A stretch of DNA of 52,923 bases, taken from assembly GCF_003838195.1 (NCBI RefSeq), contig NZ_RCBY01000027.1, positions 1-52,923 of the forward strand. The letters are read 5' to 3'. Below, piece by piece: positions 18,221 to 27,239 of this stretch. The notes under the pieces are model-generated. The model had not been told where the DNA came from and ran no database searches. It was given only the letters and a program-made list of their open reading frames with translations. Source of the stretch: Okeania hirsuta. GTDB taxonomy: Bacteria > Cyanobacteriota > Cyanobacteriia > Cyanobacteriales > Microcoleaceae. Numbering within the stretch: position 1 is the stretch's first letter; every line of letters begins with the position of its first letter. Position numbers and translations under genes: made by a program.

Positions 18221-19498
18221 TCAATCTAACAATATACTCTCAGGACCACCAGAAGGTTCATCCCTAATCATATTCTCCAACTCAAATGTATACAGTTTAT
18301 AAATATCATCAACAACATCATTAGGGTCATTAAACACATCCTCACTCGCGTCAAATTCTACTTGACCACTACTACTAGCAACTTCTAGATTTTTAATGTA
18401 TGTGATACCAGCTTTTATAACTTCAGGTCTAGGTAACTCTCGTCTGAAAGTCAAATCAAAATCAAACTCTTTGAGCAAACTCTCAAAATAATTAACATTT
18501 TGCCCACTGCTATAACGCTTTTGCAACTTATTAAAATCAAGACTCTCACCACTCGAAACATTATCAGAATCAGAACTAGAATCAGATTCACCTCCTGCCT
18601 CAAGACTCCCGCCACATAAAGGTTTACTCTGACTACCTAACCCATGACTGCCAACTACACGACCATTACTATCAAACACAGGTCCCCCACTCATACCAGC
18701 AGCAGTTTCATCAGTATAAAAAATACTATAACCCAGATGCTCAGGAGCAGGGTTAATCTTTCCCCTAACTAAACCCCAAGCTAAACGGCGTTGTCTGCGA
18801 GCTACTCTGTTACGACATCTACCTGTCTGCGGGTCTTGCTCTCTTTCTGGGTCAGGCCAACCGGAAATATATACTCTATCGTTGATATTGACCTGTTTAG
18901 GATCTCCTAAAGGAGCAACTGTATAATTGTTTGTGCTTTTAAAGGTGACGATCGCTAAATCTACACCTCTTATTTGATCTGTACCAATGCTGCGTTCAAC
19001 TATATCTGTACCTGCAATAAAGCGATCACGACAGCCAAATCTCACCAATACTGTTAATTTCGGATTGCCTTTTAGAGGACACCCCCGGTGGTCATTAACA
19101 TCTTTAACAATATGAACTTTCCCATCATAAGTTCTAATTCCATAATAAGGAATACCTCCCAACTGCTGCCAATACTGTTTACTATCAAGGTGTCTTTGTA
19201 TAAAATTATGAGCTACAGTTAAGACATAATATTTATTTCCTGTTTTAGCAATAATTACCCCTGAACCTGGATTCCAAATCCCTGATTTTTGTAATGGGTT
19301 ATTACGATTTTCTTCTAAATCTTGTCGTAATTCAGGGGTTAGTGCAGGAGCAATTAATACAGTTGTTTGTCTAGCTATAGAATTAATTTCCTCTATTGAA
19401 AGTTCTGCCACAGCAGGAGTTGATGCTAGACAACTAAGGAAGATTCCACCGATAAAAATAGATAATTTTTGAGTTTTTTTTATGAAAAAATATAGCAT
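18221..19498 (-). CDS. Secreted trypsin-like serine protease, long C-terminal extension (paralog 1)
   Basis: 425 residues from the ATG at 19498, chosen because AGGGGGGG lies just upstream as a ribosome-binding site. An ATG 15 bases earlier is possible. A signal peptide precedes ELSIEEINSIARQTTVLIAP. The catalytic triad is recognisable: His in VLTVAHNF, Asp in VDLAIVTF, Ser in GMSGGPVFDSNG. It is followed by GSHGLGSQSKPLCGGSLEAG and a 130-residue extension holding a serine/aspartate stretch, YSSGQNVNYFESLLKEF and DPNDVVDDIYKLYTFELE. That extension is shared with the next gene and matches no family I know. It is the last gene of a minus-strand cluster of three proteases and a COP23 gene, and is probably periplasmic. 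Confidence 0.85.
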   Translation of the reverse strand: MLYFFIKKTQKLSIFIGGIFLSCLASTPAVAELSIEEINSIARQTTVLIAPALTPELRQDLEENRNNPLQKSGIWNPGSGVIIAKTGNKYYVLTVAHNFIQRHLDSKQYWQQLGGIPYYGIRTYDGKVHIVKDVNDHRGCPLKGNPKLTVLVRFGCRDRFIAGTDIVERSIGTDQIRGVDLAIVTFKSTNNYTVAPLGDPKQVNINDRVYISGWPDPEREQDPQTGRCRNRVARRQRRLAWGLVRGKINPAPEHLGYSIFYTDETAAGMSGGPVFDSNGRVVGSHGLGSQSKPLCGGSLEAGGESDSSSDSDNVSSGESLDFNKLQKRYSSGQNVNYFESLLKEFDFDLTFRRELPRPEVIKAGITYIKNLEVASSSGQVEFDASEDVFNDPNDVVDDIYKLYTFELENMIRDEPSGGPESILLD

Positions 19499-19569
19499 TT
19501 GCCCCCCCTGCATCTATTACATAATTTTTTTCATTAAACCTACTTTATATTTTATGATGTTTCAATTAC

Positions 19570-21039
19570 CTATAATAGATCTGGTTTTTTATCCCGAATA
19601 CGAGTTTCTAGATCAAAATTAAAAATTTCATATATATTGTCTATCTTATCATTAGGGTCTTCAAACCCGCCCTCTTTTGTTTGATTTGGATCGATCAATT
19701 CAGGTGTTTGATTTGGAGTTATCAATTCAGGATTTTCTAATATTGTTATATCTGAATTTCTCGACATAGAATTTTCGATTTGGCTACTTACACCAGGAAT
19801 CTTAATTTGAGGAATTTTTGTTATTTCTGATTGAATTATCCTTTGTGAAGGAGCCTCTAATTTAAAAGATAAATTCATTTCTATCTCCTGAATCAACTTT
19901 CGAGAATAATTAACATTTTGGGCACTACTATACATTTTCTGTAAATCATAAATTGATTTTGAAGTATAATCCAAGTCTAATGTAGAATTATTTTGATTTT
20001 TATTTGAGTTATTCTCTAAGTTATTTTGAGATTGAAATTCTGGATATCCTAGGAAATCATCTTGCTTCTTCTGATCTTCATTTTTCAACCTAGTATTTTC
20101 AGACTCAAACACGTTAAAAGGGTCTGAATTATTTCCTGCCTCAAATTTATTTTTTGAAGTAGAATTATTATTAGATATTGGTTCATATATTTGTCCGCAA
20201 ATAGGTTTATTTGTCGAGCCTCGTCCGTGAATTCCAACTAGCTCTCCGCCACTATTAAACACAGGACCACCACTCATCCCTGGACGAGTATAATCTGTAT
20301 AATATAAGCTATAACCATTATCCTTTTCAGTAACAGGAATAGAAGCTTTTAATGGTCCCCATGCTAGGTGTCTTTGCCTTTCAGGTGCAGGATCTTTACA
20401 AATTATTTTTCCTTGGGAATCTAATTGCATAGTTCCATCAAGTTTTAGCTTCGGTTCCGCTTCAATTTTCGGCCAACCAGAAATATAAACAATATCTTCT
20501 TCTTGTAATTTACTAGCATCTCCTAAGGTCACAACAGGATAGTTTTTTTTACTTTCAAAACTAACTATTGCTAAATCATAGCCATTTATTTCTTGATTGT
20601 TAAAACAACCAAATCTTACTAAAGCGGTTTCTACTTTTTTATTTTTTATTGCTTCTAAGAATCTATTAGTACATTCTCTACCATCGTTGATTTTTGTAAC
20701 TTGATGAACTTTTTTGTCACTTGTTAGTATGCCATAATGTGCATCTTGACTTACTTGTTCCTGACTAAAGTTATGAGTTACTGTCAAAATATAGTATGTT
20801 TTATTTTGTTTAGCAATAATTACTCCTGAACCTACTGTCCATCTAGCTACAGGTTTTCTTTTTAATAAATCATCTTTTTCACGTTCACTTAACCTGGGGG
20901 CAATTAGAACAGTAGTTTGTTTAGCTATGGAGTTAATTTCTTCTACTGTTAATTTTCTAGGAACTGCATCTACTCCCTTACCAATACTGAGAATAATTAC
21001 AGTCATAGAGGCAGTAAATATATGTCTTTTTTTTATCAT
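19570..21039 (-). CDS. Secreted trypsin-like serine protease, long C-terminal extension (paralog 2)
   Basis: 489 residues. N-terminal signal, then LTVEEINSIAKQTTVLIAP, almost the same as paralog 1. The triad is His in ILTVTHNF, Asp in YDLAIVSF, Ser in GMSGGPVFNSGG. After the protease domain comes an asparagine-rich, low-complexity stretch (about residues 290-360), then YSSAQNVNYSRKLIQEIEM, a threonine/proline/asparagine segment (ITPNQTPELIDPNQT) and DPNDKIDNIYEIFNFDLE. The order of conserved blocks equals paralog 1, so the two arose by duplication and diverged mainly in the linker. Only 71 bases separate them, so cotranscription is likely. The substrate is unknown. Confidence 0.85.
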   Translation of the reverse strand: MIKKRHIFTASMTVIILSIGKGVDAVPRKLTVEEINSIAKQTTVLIAPRLSEREKDDLLKRKPVARWTVGSGVIIAKQNKTYYILTVTHNFSQEQVSQDAHYGILTSDKKVHQVTKINDGRECTNRFLEAIKNKKVETALVRFGCFNNQEINGYDLAIVSFESKKNYPVVTLGDASKLQEEDIVYISGWPKIEAEPKLKLDGTMQLDSQGKIICKDPAPERQRHLAWGPLKASIPVTEKDNGYSLYYTDYTRPGMSGGPVFNSGGELVGIHGRGSTNKPICGQIYEPISNNNSTSKNKFEAGNNSDPFNVFESENTRLKNEDQKKQDDFLGYPEFQSQNNLENNSNKNQNNSTLDLDYTSKSIYDLQKMYSSAQNVNYSRKLIQEIEMNLSFKLEAPSQRIIQSEITKIPQIKIPGVSSQIENSMSRNSDITILENPELITPNQTPELIDPNQTKEGGFEDPNDKIDNIYEIFNFDLETRIRDKKPDLL

Positions 21040-21095
21040 ATTTTTTCACACCTATTCCAAATTTTTGTGTCAAAAAAAATCTCAAATAACTAATT

Positions 21096-21944
21096 TTAAT
21101 CACCAGACAAATCACTAATATTTGTCTTTACTATCTCTGCAAAATCATCCCGTTGATTCAACTTAGCAATAGGAATTGCCCAGCTAGCACTCAGGAATTC
21201 ATCAAGTAGCTCTTCTGATGGTTGACTACCATCAGAAAATCGATAAGCATCAAAGCCACCAAAAGCATATTTTGCCCGACCAATAATCCCAACTAACTCA
21301 CCATTTTGATTCAAAACTGGTCCCCCACTCATCCCAATTTCAATCTCATTACTCATGCCAATTTTATAACCTCTCTCCAAGGATAAATTAAGTAGATGAA
21401 TAACCTTACCCTTAGTCAAATTATATGGTTTAATTCCTAAATCTACAGTAGTAACTAAATTTACTGCCTTCCTTTCATAGTTAGGAAATCCAGCCACATA
21501 AACTTGTTCTCCTAAACTTAAGTTAAAATTAGCATTGACAACAGCAACTTTATACTCATTATTTGTGGAAAATTTAACTATTGCCAAATCCAGTTCTCTA
21601 AAATTAAATCTAGTATCTTTATGAGCAGTATATTCTTTTCCATCTACAGTTAAAACTGCAAATTTATTTTCTTGATTTGAATCAAGTACATGAGCGCAAG
21701 TTAGAACAAAATACTCGCTACCTTTCCGAGAAATAATCACTCCTGAGCCAGCAATATTTTTCCCGATCAATCTAACAGTCAGAGGTCTAGCGATCGCCTC
21801 CACAGTTGGATTATACTTAATAGTAGAAACAGAAACTGCCTGAATTTGCGGGAGATTAACTTCTTCAGAGTTTGATGCTACCTGAGAAAGGCAAAGTTCC
21901 CAAAAAGTAGGAATTATTGCCATTAAACTTATCAATTGTTTCAT
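21096..21944 (-). CDS. Secreted trypsin-like serine protease (paralog 3, short form)
   Basis: 282 residues. A short hydrophobic N-terminus ends near LSQVASNS. The triad is His in VLTCAHVLDSN, Asp in LDLAIVKF, Ser in IGMSGGPVLNQNG. VYVAGFPNYE corresponds to VYISGWPDPE and VYISGWPKIE of the other two. It lacks the long C-terminal extension of paralogs 1 and 2 and ends in ASWAIPIAKLNQ. It is the first of the three proteases in transcription order, downstream of COP23 by 61 bases and upstream of paralog 2 by 56 bases, which suggests a four-gene operon. Confidence 0.85.
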   Translation of the reverse strand: MKQLISLMAIIPTFWELCLSQVASNSEEVNLPQIQAVSVSTIKYNPTVEAIARPLTVRLIGKNIAGSGVIISRKGSEYFVLTCAHVLDSNQENKFAVLTVDGKEYTAHKDTRFNFRELDLAIVKFSTNNEYKVAVVNANFNLSLGEQVYVAGFPNYERKAVNLVTTVDLGIKPYNLTKGKVIHLLNLSLERGYKIGMSNEIEIGMSGGPVLNQNGELVGIIGRAKYAFGGFDAYRFSDGSQPSEELLDEFLSASWAIPIAKLNQRDDFAEIVKTNISDLSGD

Positions 21945-22005
21945 TTGAGTTAGTGGGAGTTTCTTTATCCCTAAAATTTTTGTTTAACAATTCTCATTTC
22001 CAGCC

Positions 22006-22803
22006 TTAAAACTCCTGATTTTCCATTTTTTTTTGTTCTTCTATAACTTGAAAAATCAACTTTTCCATATCCACCTCCAGCATTTTTTCCTGATTTACTG
22101 ATGATGCTTTCAACCCATCAATAACTGACAATTTTTCAACCCATTCAAGGCTTTTATTTTCCACAACATCGCTACTTTCAATTATTAACGAAGCACTAGC
22201 ATTACCTCTGAGAGAACTTACTAAATTCATCAGAATTTTACCGTTAGTAGCTCTATTATTATTTCTGAGAGTCCACAACAAATTACTAGAGTTACAACCT
22301 CCTGCTTTAGCAGCACAAACTACAGCCATACCATTAACAACTCCTTCACTTAAAGGAGGCATCTTTGGTTTTTCTCCCTGTATAAAATGCTGATTAAATC
22401 TATCTGTAACTGCCTGACAACGAGCTTCCGGAGTATACTTGTCACCAAATTCTACGGAACCTCCCTTTGTCCATTGAATTAGAGGTCTTTTAGTCGCTTC
22501 CTTCCAGGATGTAACTATTTCACCCTGACGACTACGACGTGCTTGATATATGACTAGCGCAGTTTGATTTTCTGGTGTACAATCAAACTTATATTTGTAT
22601 GCGTAACGGCGACTGTAACGTATCTTTTTAGGGTTGACTGAAGGAGTGGGATTATTATCTGGTTCGTCATCAGATGTACTAAGTTGAGTAACTGTAGTAT
22701 TTGAGTTTGTGAGTTGGGCAAAACTGGACTGTACTTTGATAACTAAGAGTTGAGCAGCGATCGCTACTGCACAGACCATAGGTAATATTTTTCGGTGTTC
22801 CAT
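22006..22803 (-). CDS. COP23-domain secreted protein
   Basis: 265 residues. Signal peptide to about residue 29 (KVQSSFAQ), then the COP23 (circadian oscillating polypeptide) fold: FDCTPENQTALVIYQARR, PLIQWTKGGSVEFGD, YTPEARCQAVTDRFNQHF, GVVNGMAVVCAAKAGGCNSS and LLWTLRNNNRATNG, with paired cysteines. The family is named after a membrane-associated protein of unknown biochemical function whose level cycles with the circadian clock. A glutamate/lysine-rich tail follows. It heads the protease cluster and is followed by the three trypsin-like genes at short spacing. COP23 and such proteases may act together outside the cytoplasm (inference from synteny only). Confidence 0.82.
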   Translation of the reverse strand: MEHRKILPMVCAVAIAAQLLVIKVQSSFAQLTNSNTTVTQLSTSDDEPDNNPTPSVNPKKIRYSRRYAYKYKFDCTPENQTALVIYQARRSRQGEIVTSWKEATKRPLIQWTKGGSVEFGDKYTPEARCQAVTDRFNQHFIQGEKPKMPPLSEGVVNGMAVVCAAKAGGCNSSNLLWTLRNNNRATNGKILMNLVSSLRGNASASLIIESSDVVENKSLEWVEKLSVIDGLKASSVNQEKMLEVDMEKLIFQVIEEQKKMENQEF

Positions 22804-22880
22804 AATTAATATTTCCTAGCTTATGGTTCAGCAAAAACTTTAAGTTTGCTGTTTGTTTCATCCTTCCTTTCTCTGTTCTA

Positions 22881-23430
22881 TTATTCAGGAAATTCGTATT
22901 CCTCATCAAATTTTTCGCTTTGTTCTTCAATAATGGCATCAATTATATTTTCCATGTTAACTTCTGAAGATGCTTCTATTTCTTCATCATTTTGACTTTC
23001 CATAATTATGCTACTGCTCGCTTTACCTCGAAGTGTGCTCAGTAATTGTCGAATGTCGAATAATTTGAACCATTGGAATTTTGATTGTCATGTCTCAGAG
23101 TCCACAGAACATTATTTTGATTACAACCTCCCTCTGGTTCGGTAAATTTTTTCCACAAAGATAATATATTCCCTCTACGGTCTCGTCGTGCTTGATAAAT
23201 AGCTAAAACTGTTTGATTATTTGAGTTACATTCAAATCGGTATCTAATAGCACGAGGACTATAACCTGTAGTTTGACTATTAGGAGAGTGAGTAGAAATA
23301 CTCGTTTGAGCCTTTTTAGGTTTATTTTCTTGAACTACTATGATATTAGGCTTAGATATATATAGTTAGTGCCTATTTGAGCTTGTGCTGTTAATATTAT
23401 TGCTAGTAATTGATAGGTTACTAACCTGCA
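22881..23430 (-). pseudogene. Decayed COP23 paralog
   Basis: The minus strand contains, in successive frames, a signal-like RLVTYQLLAIILTAQAQIG, then YSPRAIRYRFECNSNNQTVL and AIYQARRDRRGNILSLWKKF, then directly GGCNQNNVLWTLRHDN, and after a frameshift near 23055 RQLLSTLRGKASSSIIMES to EEYEFPE and stop at 22881. Compared with the neighbouring intact COP23 gene, the RWT/CxxVTxRF middle section is deleted, and at least two frameshifts are present. It is a tandem duplicate that has died. Confidence 0.75.
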
Positions 23431-23940
23431 CAAGCTAGAGATAACAGGTATTGATTCATCAAAAAAAAACTCAAATATACCCCATTTGCCTAAGCGCTAG
23501 GCAGGAATAGGAGTAAGGATTTAGGGATTAACTAAGGATATTGTTTGCAGCAATACCCCATAAACTAAATATAGCAAATAGCTAACTAAATTCTTCTGAT
23601 ATTAATTTTTGATCGAAAAGCCAGACTTAAAATAGCAAAGATCCACGTCAAAATTAAAGATTCAAGGCTTGACTATACACACAACCTAACATAAGTCGCC
23701 AATCCGACGGCTTCCCTACAACTAATCAGAGAAAATCAAACTGTTGTGGTTGAGGATTTAGCAGTAAAGAATATGGTCAAGAATCATAACCAACCCCCAT
23801 CCCCTCCCGGGAAACAGGGTTAATTTATTGTCACGCTATAGAATAATTGATAGGGAGTGTGGGAAGTGTGGGGAGATGGGGAGATTCTTATATTTGCACA
23901 ATGAAACCTACATTTATACTACTTTTGTAGTATATAAAAT

Positions 23941-24133
23941 AGGAGATAGGAGACAGGAGACAATTATAGTGGTCAATAGGAGTAAGTAATTGAGTATTTA
24001 TACTTAATATTTTCCTGAGAATCTGACTGCTGAGAAAGGTCATAATGTAGGAGCTATATAGTATAAATACTTACCAAGTTACGGATTCTTCTACTACTTT
24101 TAATGTTACAAATTGAAGTGCGGAATGTGAGTT
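23941..24133 (+). repeat. 193-bp dispersed repeat (second copy inverted at 52608-52800)
   Basis: Both copies contain, in the same order, GGAGACAGGAGACAATTATA, TAGTGGTCAATAGGAGTAAG, GAGTATTTATACTTA, TAGGAGCTATATAGTATAAA, ACCAAGTTACGGATT and TTGAAGTGCGGAATGTGAGT. There are no obvious inverted ends and no open frame. High similarity over the whole length suggests recent spread or a constrained RNA. It lies in the interruption of tnpB. Confidence 0.65.
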
Positions 24134-24140
24134 TTAATTA

Positions 24141-24252
24141 TAGCGCTGCGCGCAGGCAACAGCTCATTTGGGGGAATAAAAAGCTGATAATATAAGACTT
24201 TTAGCTATTGGACACCTCCTGCAATTTGTAAATATACCAGCGCACATTGCTA
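24141..24252. mobile_element. MITE, family TAGCAATGTGCGCTGG (TA target)
   Basis: A 112-bp copy with ends TAGCGCTGCGCGCAGGCAAC and ACCAGCGCACATTGCTA and TA on both sides. The interior GGGGGAATAAAAAGCTGATA, ACTTTTAGCTATTGGACACC and GCAATTTGTAAATA is uninterrupted, so it serves as the reference for the split copies at 8027 and 42676. Confidence 0.75.
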
Positions 24253-24372
24253 TATTTCATATCCATATAAATATTCTCTGACGACAAAGAATTAGCCCTG
24301 CTCCCGGTAGGGGAGCAAGAGGGGTGGGAGTGATGCCAACTAGTCCGAGTTAGTTAGACAATTAGAGTATAA

Positions 24373-24507
24373 GAGCTGATTTATCAAGTGAATATTAAGA
24401 GGCTAAATCCCTTGCAATACAAGGGTTTTGGAAGTGATAACCAAACAAAAATAAATCCCTGAGAGTCAGATTACATAAGGGTTTTAGCTAAGTTTACAAA
24501 TCAGCTC
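24373..24507. mobile_element. MITE, family GAGCTGATTT, 3-bp target duplication TAA
   Basis: A 135-bp element with perfect 10-bp ends GAGCTGATTT and AAATCAGCTC, flanked by TAA. Taking out the element and one TAA rejoins the tnpB sequence in frame (RQLEYK followed by AEWYGRK). The interior holds a CCCTTGCAATACAAGGG hairpin. It is the only copy in the window. Confidence 0.8.
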
Positions 24508-24717
24508 TAAAGCGGAATGGTATGGACGGAAATTAATCAAGATTGATCGATTCTTTTCCAGTTCTAAGCTTTGTTCTGATTGTGGGCACATAGTAGAAAA
24601 ATTACCTCTGTTTAACATCCAGTCCGCTTAACCATGAAAAATATTAAAAAATATAAATTATTTTTACTGTTTTGCAGAATGTATGTTAGGAATTAATCCA
24701 AATTCAGATAGCAAGGA

Positions 24718-24806
24718 ACGAGTTGGTTAGGACACAGACTGATGATGAACCTTAGACAGGGAAGTACTTTTCCCCACTCTTGTCCGTTCCCTGTCCCCTG
24801 CTATAT
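24718..24806. repeat. TATAGCAGGGAACAGGG-family repeat, reverse orientation
   Basis: AACGAGTTGGTTAGGACACAG, CTGATGATGAACCTTAGACA, GGGAAGTACTTTTCC and CCCTGTCCCCTGCTATA form the same unit as 31207-31296 and, reversed, 11917-12000. It is part of the gap between the tnpB ruin and the RHH gene. I see no gene in 24632-25045. Confidence 0.5.
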
Positions 24807-24981
24807 GTAATCTAATTTCGATTCTTGTTTAAATTATTTAGTCAAAAAAGCAAAACATTTGATAGCCTATATAAGGCTGTAAGTCTTATGCAAAGTAGAG
24901 TCTAGCTTTTTTTATCAGTAAATTACTTTTGATAAAATGTAAATATATGTTACAATATTAGAGTCAAAACGGTTTAACTGC

Positions 24982-25010
24982 TTGACATTCCCTAGAAGAA
25001 TAGTTAATGT
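24982..25010 (+). promoter_or_regulatory. Sigma-70-type promoter for the RHH gene
   Basis: TTGACA at 24982-24987, 17 bases, then TAATGT at 25005-25010. The spacing is ideal and the start of the RHH gene follows 36 bases downstream. This is the best promoter match I saw in the window. Confidence 0.6.
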
Positions 25011-25045
25011 AATATACATACCCGGGTAAACAAGTTGACTGTCAT

Positions 25046-25396
25046 ATGCAAGACAAGCAAAAAGTTACGTTATACATCCAACCAGAACTGCATCGCAAGC
25101 TCAAAATCAGAGCAGCAGTTGACTCGGAACCAATGTCATCAATAGCAGAAAGAGCTATCCTTTTCTATCTGGAAAACCCAGAAGTAGTGGATGAACTAAG
25201 TTCAATGTATGGACAAACCCACCGGGTATACACTTGTCCAGAGTGTACGAGTTCAGTTGTAATGCGAGAAGGAGAACTGGCATCCCTGAAAAATCAGCCA
25301 AGTGTATTGGCAGACCAAAATATTCCAGTACATGAAACCCCGGAAACAGAAAAATCTAAAGCTCAACCGGGAGAGCAAGAGTTAGTTCCCTGCTAA
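25046..25396 (+). CDS. Ribbon-helix-helix (CopG/Arc-like) protein with CxxC motif
   Basis: 116 residues. The N-terminal 50 residues (KVTLYIQPELHRKLKIRAAV, SEPMSSIAERAILFYLE) fit a ribbon-helix-helix DNA-binding domain: a short beta strand, then two helices. Next comes YTCPECTSSVVM, with a single CxxC that could bind metal as a dimer, and then a charged, probably disordered tail. RHH proteins are usually dimeric repressors, often autoregulated or antitoxin-like, but no toxin gene is adjacent. Instead ycf46 follows 150 bases downstream and ycf35 after that, all on the plus strand. Regulation of these genes is a reasonable guess. It has a good promoter at 24982-25010. Confidence 0.72.
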   Translation: MQDKQKVTLYIQPELHRKLKIRAAVDSEPMSSIAERAILFYLENPEVVDELSSMYGQTHRVYTCPECTSSVVMREGELASLKNQPSVLADQNIPVHETPETEKSKAQPGEQELVPC

Positions 25397-25546
25397 TGAA
25401 TGTAGAAATGACTACATCTGATGACTACAAAGTAGTAGAGATGACAGTTAAACCTCTAAATAATTGCTCATCATACTGCTAAGGGTAGCAAGCATAAACT
25501 CAATTAAGCCGTAATCTATTGTACCGTTTCTATTGGATCGAGGACT

Positions 25547-27064
25547 ATGAAAGAAGAAATTAAGATTCTAATCCAAGCTCAATATCCTCTGATCTACCTC
25601 GTAACATCCGAGGAAGAGCGGTCAGAGCAGGCAATTGCAGCTATAGCTCAACTGAAGCCCCAGTCTCAGAAAAAAGTATTTGTTTGGACAGTAACTCACG
25701 GAATAGTAGAGTATAGTCAAAGCAAAAATACCACTCAGCATAATACAGTCTCACCAGAGGCAGCTATAGAGTGGGTAATCAGACAGCGAGATACTAGCAA
25801 CAACGCTGGAATATATATATTCAAAGACTTACATCCGTTTATTGACTCACCGCCAGTTACTAGGTGGTTAAGAGATGCGATCGCTAGTTTCAAGGGCACA
25901 AATAAGACAATTATATTGATGTCCCCAGTGCAGAATGTTCCGATAGAACTAGAAAAGGAGGTAGTTGTACTTGATTTTCCACTACCAGATATGAAGGAGT
26001 TGAATCAAGTCCTCTCACAATATCTAGGGAAGCGTAACATTTCCACAGAGACAAGGGAAAAGCTCCTCAAAGCAGCTTTAGGTCTTACAAAAGATGAGGC
26101 TGAAAAGGTATATCGCAAAGCTCAAGTAACAGCAGGACGTCTAACTGAACAAGAGGTTGAGATTGTACTGTCTGAGAAAAAGCAGCTAATCAAGCGTAAC
26201 GGCATATTAGAGTACATCGAAGAGGATGAAACTATTAATGCTGTAGGTGGGCTAGAGGAACTTAAACACTGGTTAAGACAACGTTCTGATGCTTTCACAG
26301 AGAGAGCTAGAGAATATGGCCTACCTCAGCCAAAAGGTATGTTAATCTTGGGAATACCTGGATGTGGAAAATCTTTAATAGCAAAGACTACATCTCGCCT
26401 GTGGGGTTTACCATTATTGCGCTTGGATATGGGACGAGTCTACGATGGTTCAATGGTAGGACGTTCTGAAGCTAATTTACGAAATGCTCTTAAAACAGCC
26501 GAGTCAATATCACCAGCTATACTATTTATAGATGAGTTAGATAAAGCTTTTGCTGGTAGTACTGGTTCAGCTGACTCTGATGGAGGTACTTCAAGTAGAA
26601 TATTCGGTTCATTCCTGACTTGGATGCAAGAAAAAACTTCCCCAGTATTTGTGATGGCAACTGCCAACCGAGTAGAACGTTTACCGGGAGAGTTTTTGCG
26701 TAAAGGTAGATTTGATGAAATTTTCTTTGTAGATTTACCAAACAAACAGGAACGTCAAGATATCTTCAAGATTCACCTAGCAAAAAGACGTCGAGAAATT
26801 GAACGCTTCGATCTCGATCAATTATCTAATGTTTCCGAAGGCTTTTCAGGTGCAGAAATAGAGCAAGCCATAATCGCTGCTATGTATGAGGCATTTGCTC
26901 AAGATAGAGAATTTACACAGCTAGATATTATTGCCGCGATTAAAGCTACACTACCGTTGTCGAAAACCATGACAGAGCAGGTGACTGCACTACGAGATTG
27001 GGCAAGACAACGTGCGCGGCCTGCTGCAGCTTCAGTCGCCGAGTATCAAAGACTGGAGTTCTAA
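25547..27064 (+). CDS. ycf46: Ycf46-like AAA+ ATPase
   Basis: 505 residues, the usual Ycf46 length. The N-terminal 230 residues (EIKILIQAQYPLIYLVTSEE and following) are the family-specific part. The AAA+ module follows: Walker A GIPGCGKSLIAKT, Walker B AILFIDELDKAFAG, sensor MATANRVERLP and arginine-finger region FLRKGRFDEIFFVDLP, then the C-terminal lid. Ycf46 is conserved in cyanobacteria and algal plastids. Work on the Synechocystis homolog links it to photosynthesis under low CO2, but the substrate is unknown. It is cytoplasmic and probably a hexameric remodeller. It is followed 175 bases later by ycf35. Confidence 0.92.
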   Translation: MKEEIKILIQAQYPLIYLVTSEEERSEQAIAAIAQLKPQSQKKVFVWTVTHGIVEYSQSKNTTQHNTVSPEAAIEWVIRQRDTSNNAGIYIFKDLHPFIDSPPVTRWLRDAIASFKGTNKTIILMSPVQNVPIELEKEVVVLDFPLPDMKELNQVLSQYLGKRNISTETREKLLKAALGLTKDEAEKVYRKAQVTAGRLTEQEVEIVLSEKKQLIKRNGILEYIEEDETINAVGGLEELKHWLRQRSDAFTERAREYGLPQPKGMLILGIPGCGKSLIAKTTSRLWGLPLLRLDMGRVYDGSMVGRSEANLRNALKTAESISPAILFIDELDKAFAGSTGSADSDGGTSSRIFGSFLTWMQEKTSPVFVMATANRVERLPGEFLRKGRFDEIFFVDLPNKQERQDIFKIHLAKRRREIERFDLDQLSNVSEGFSGAEIEQAIIAAMYEAFAQDREFTQLDIIAAIKATLPLSKTMTEQVTALRDWARQRARPAAASVAEYQRLEF

Positions 27065-27225
27065 AAGCTTTCTCCTGGTCCAAACAGGAGTAAAGGCTAG
27101 TAATCTGTATAGAGTTACTAGCAGTGCCTAAAAAAACCACTTTGACTCGATATCAACTTAACGATGATGAGCAGTGGTAATTTTTCATAAAAACCGTTGT
27201 TGTTTCTGTTTTCAGTTAAAATTTT

Positions 27226-27231
27226 AGGAGG
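27226..27231 (+). promoter_or_regulatory. Strong Shine-Dalgarno site of ycf35
   Basis: AGGAGG, eight bases before the ATG at 27240. It is one of the few perfect ribosome-binding sites in the window and suggests high translation of ycf35. Confidence 0.7.
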
Positions 27232-27239
27232 AAACTCGA

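Larger units (their letters stand above)
23611..24631 (+). pseudogene. tnpB: TnpB (IS605 OrfB) ruin, fragmented by repeats
   Basis: Plus-strand pieces in order: DRKARLKIAKIHVKIKDSRL DYTH (23611-23690), LIRENQTVVVEDLAVKNMVK NHN (23725-23790), then after a 540-bp interruption SDAN-stop-SELVRQLEYK (about 24329-24372), and after a 135-bp element AEWYGRKLIKIDRFFSSSKL with CSDCGH (24510-24631). These follow the order of a TnpB RuvC-like nuclease with its zinc-finger start. The Trp codon of DASW has become TAG, the second CxxC is lost, and the N-terminal half is missing. Insertions include a 193-bp repeat, a TAGC element and the 24373-24507 element. Confidence 0.75.
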
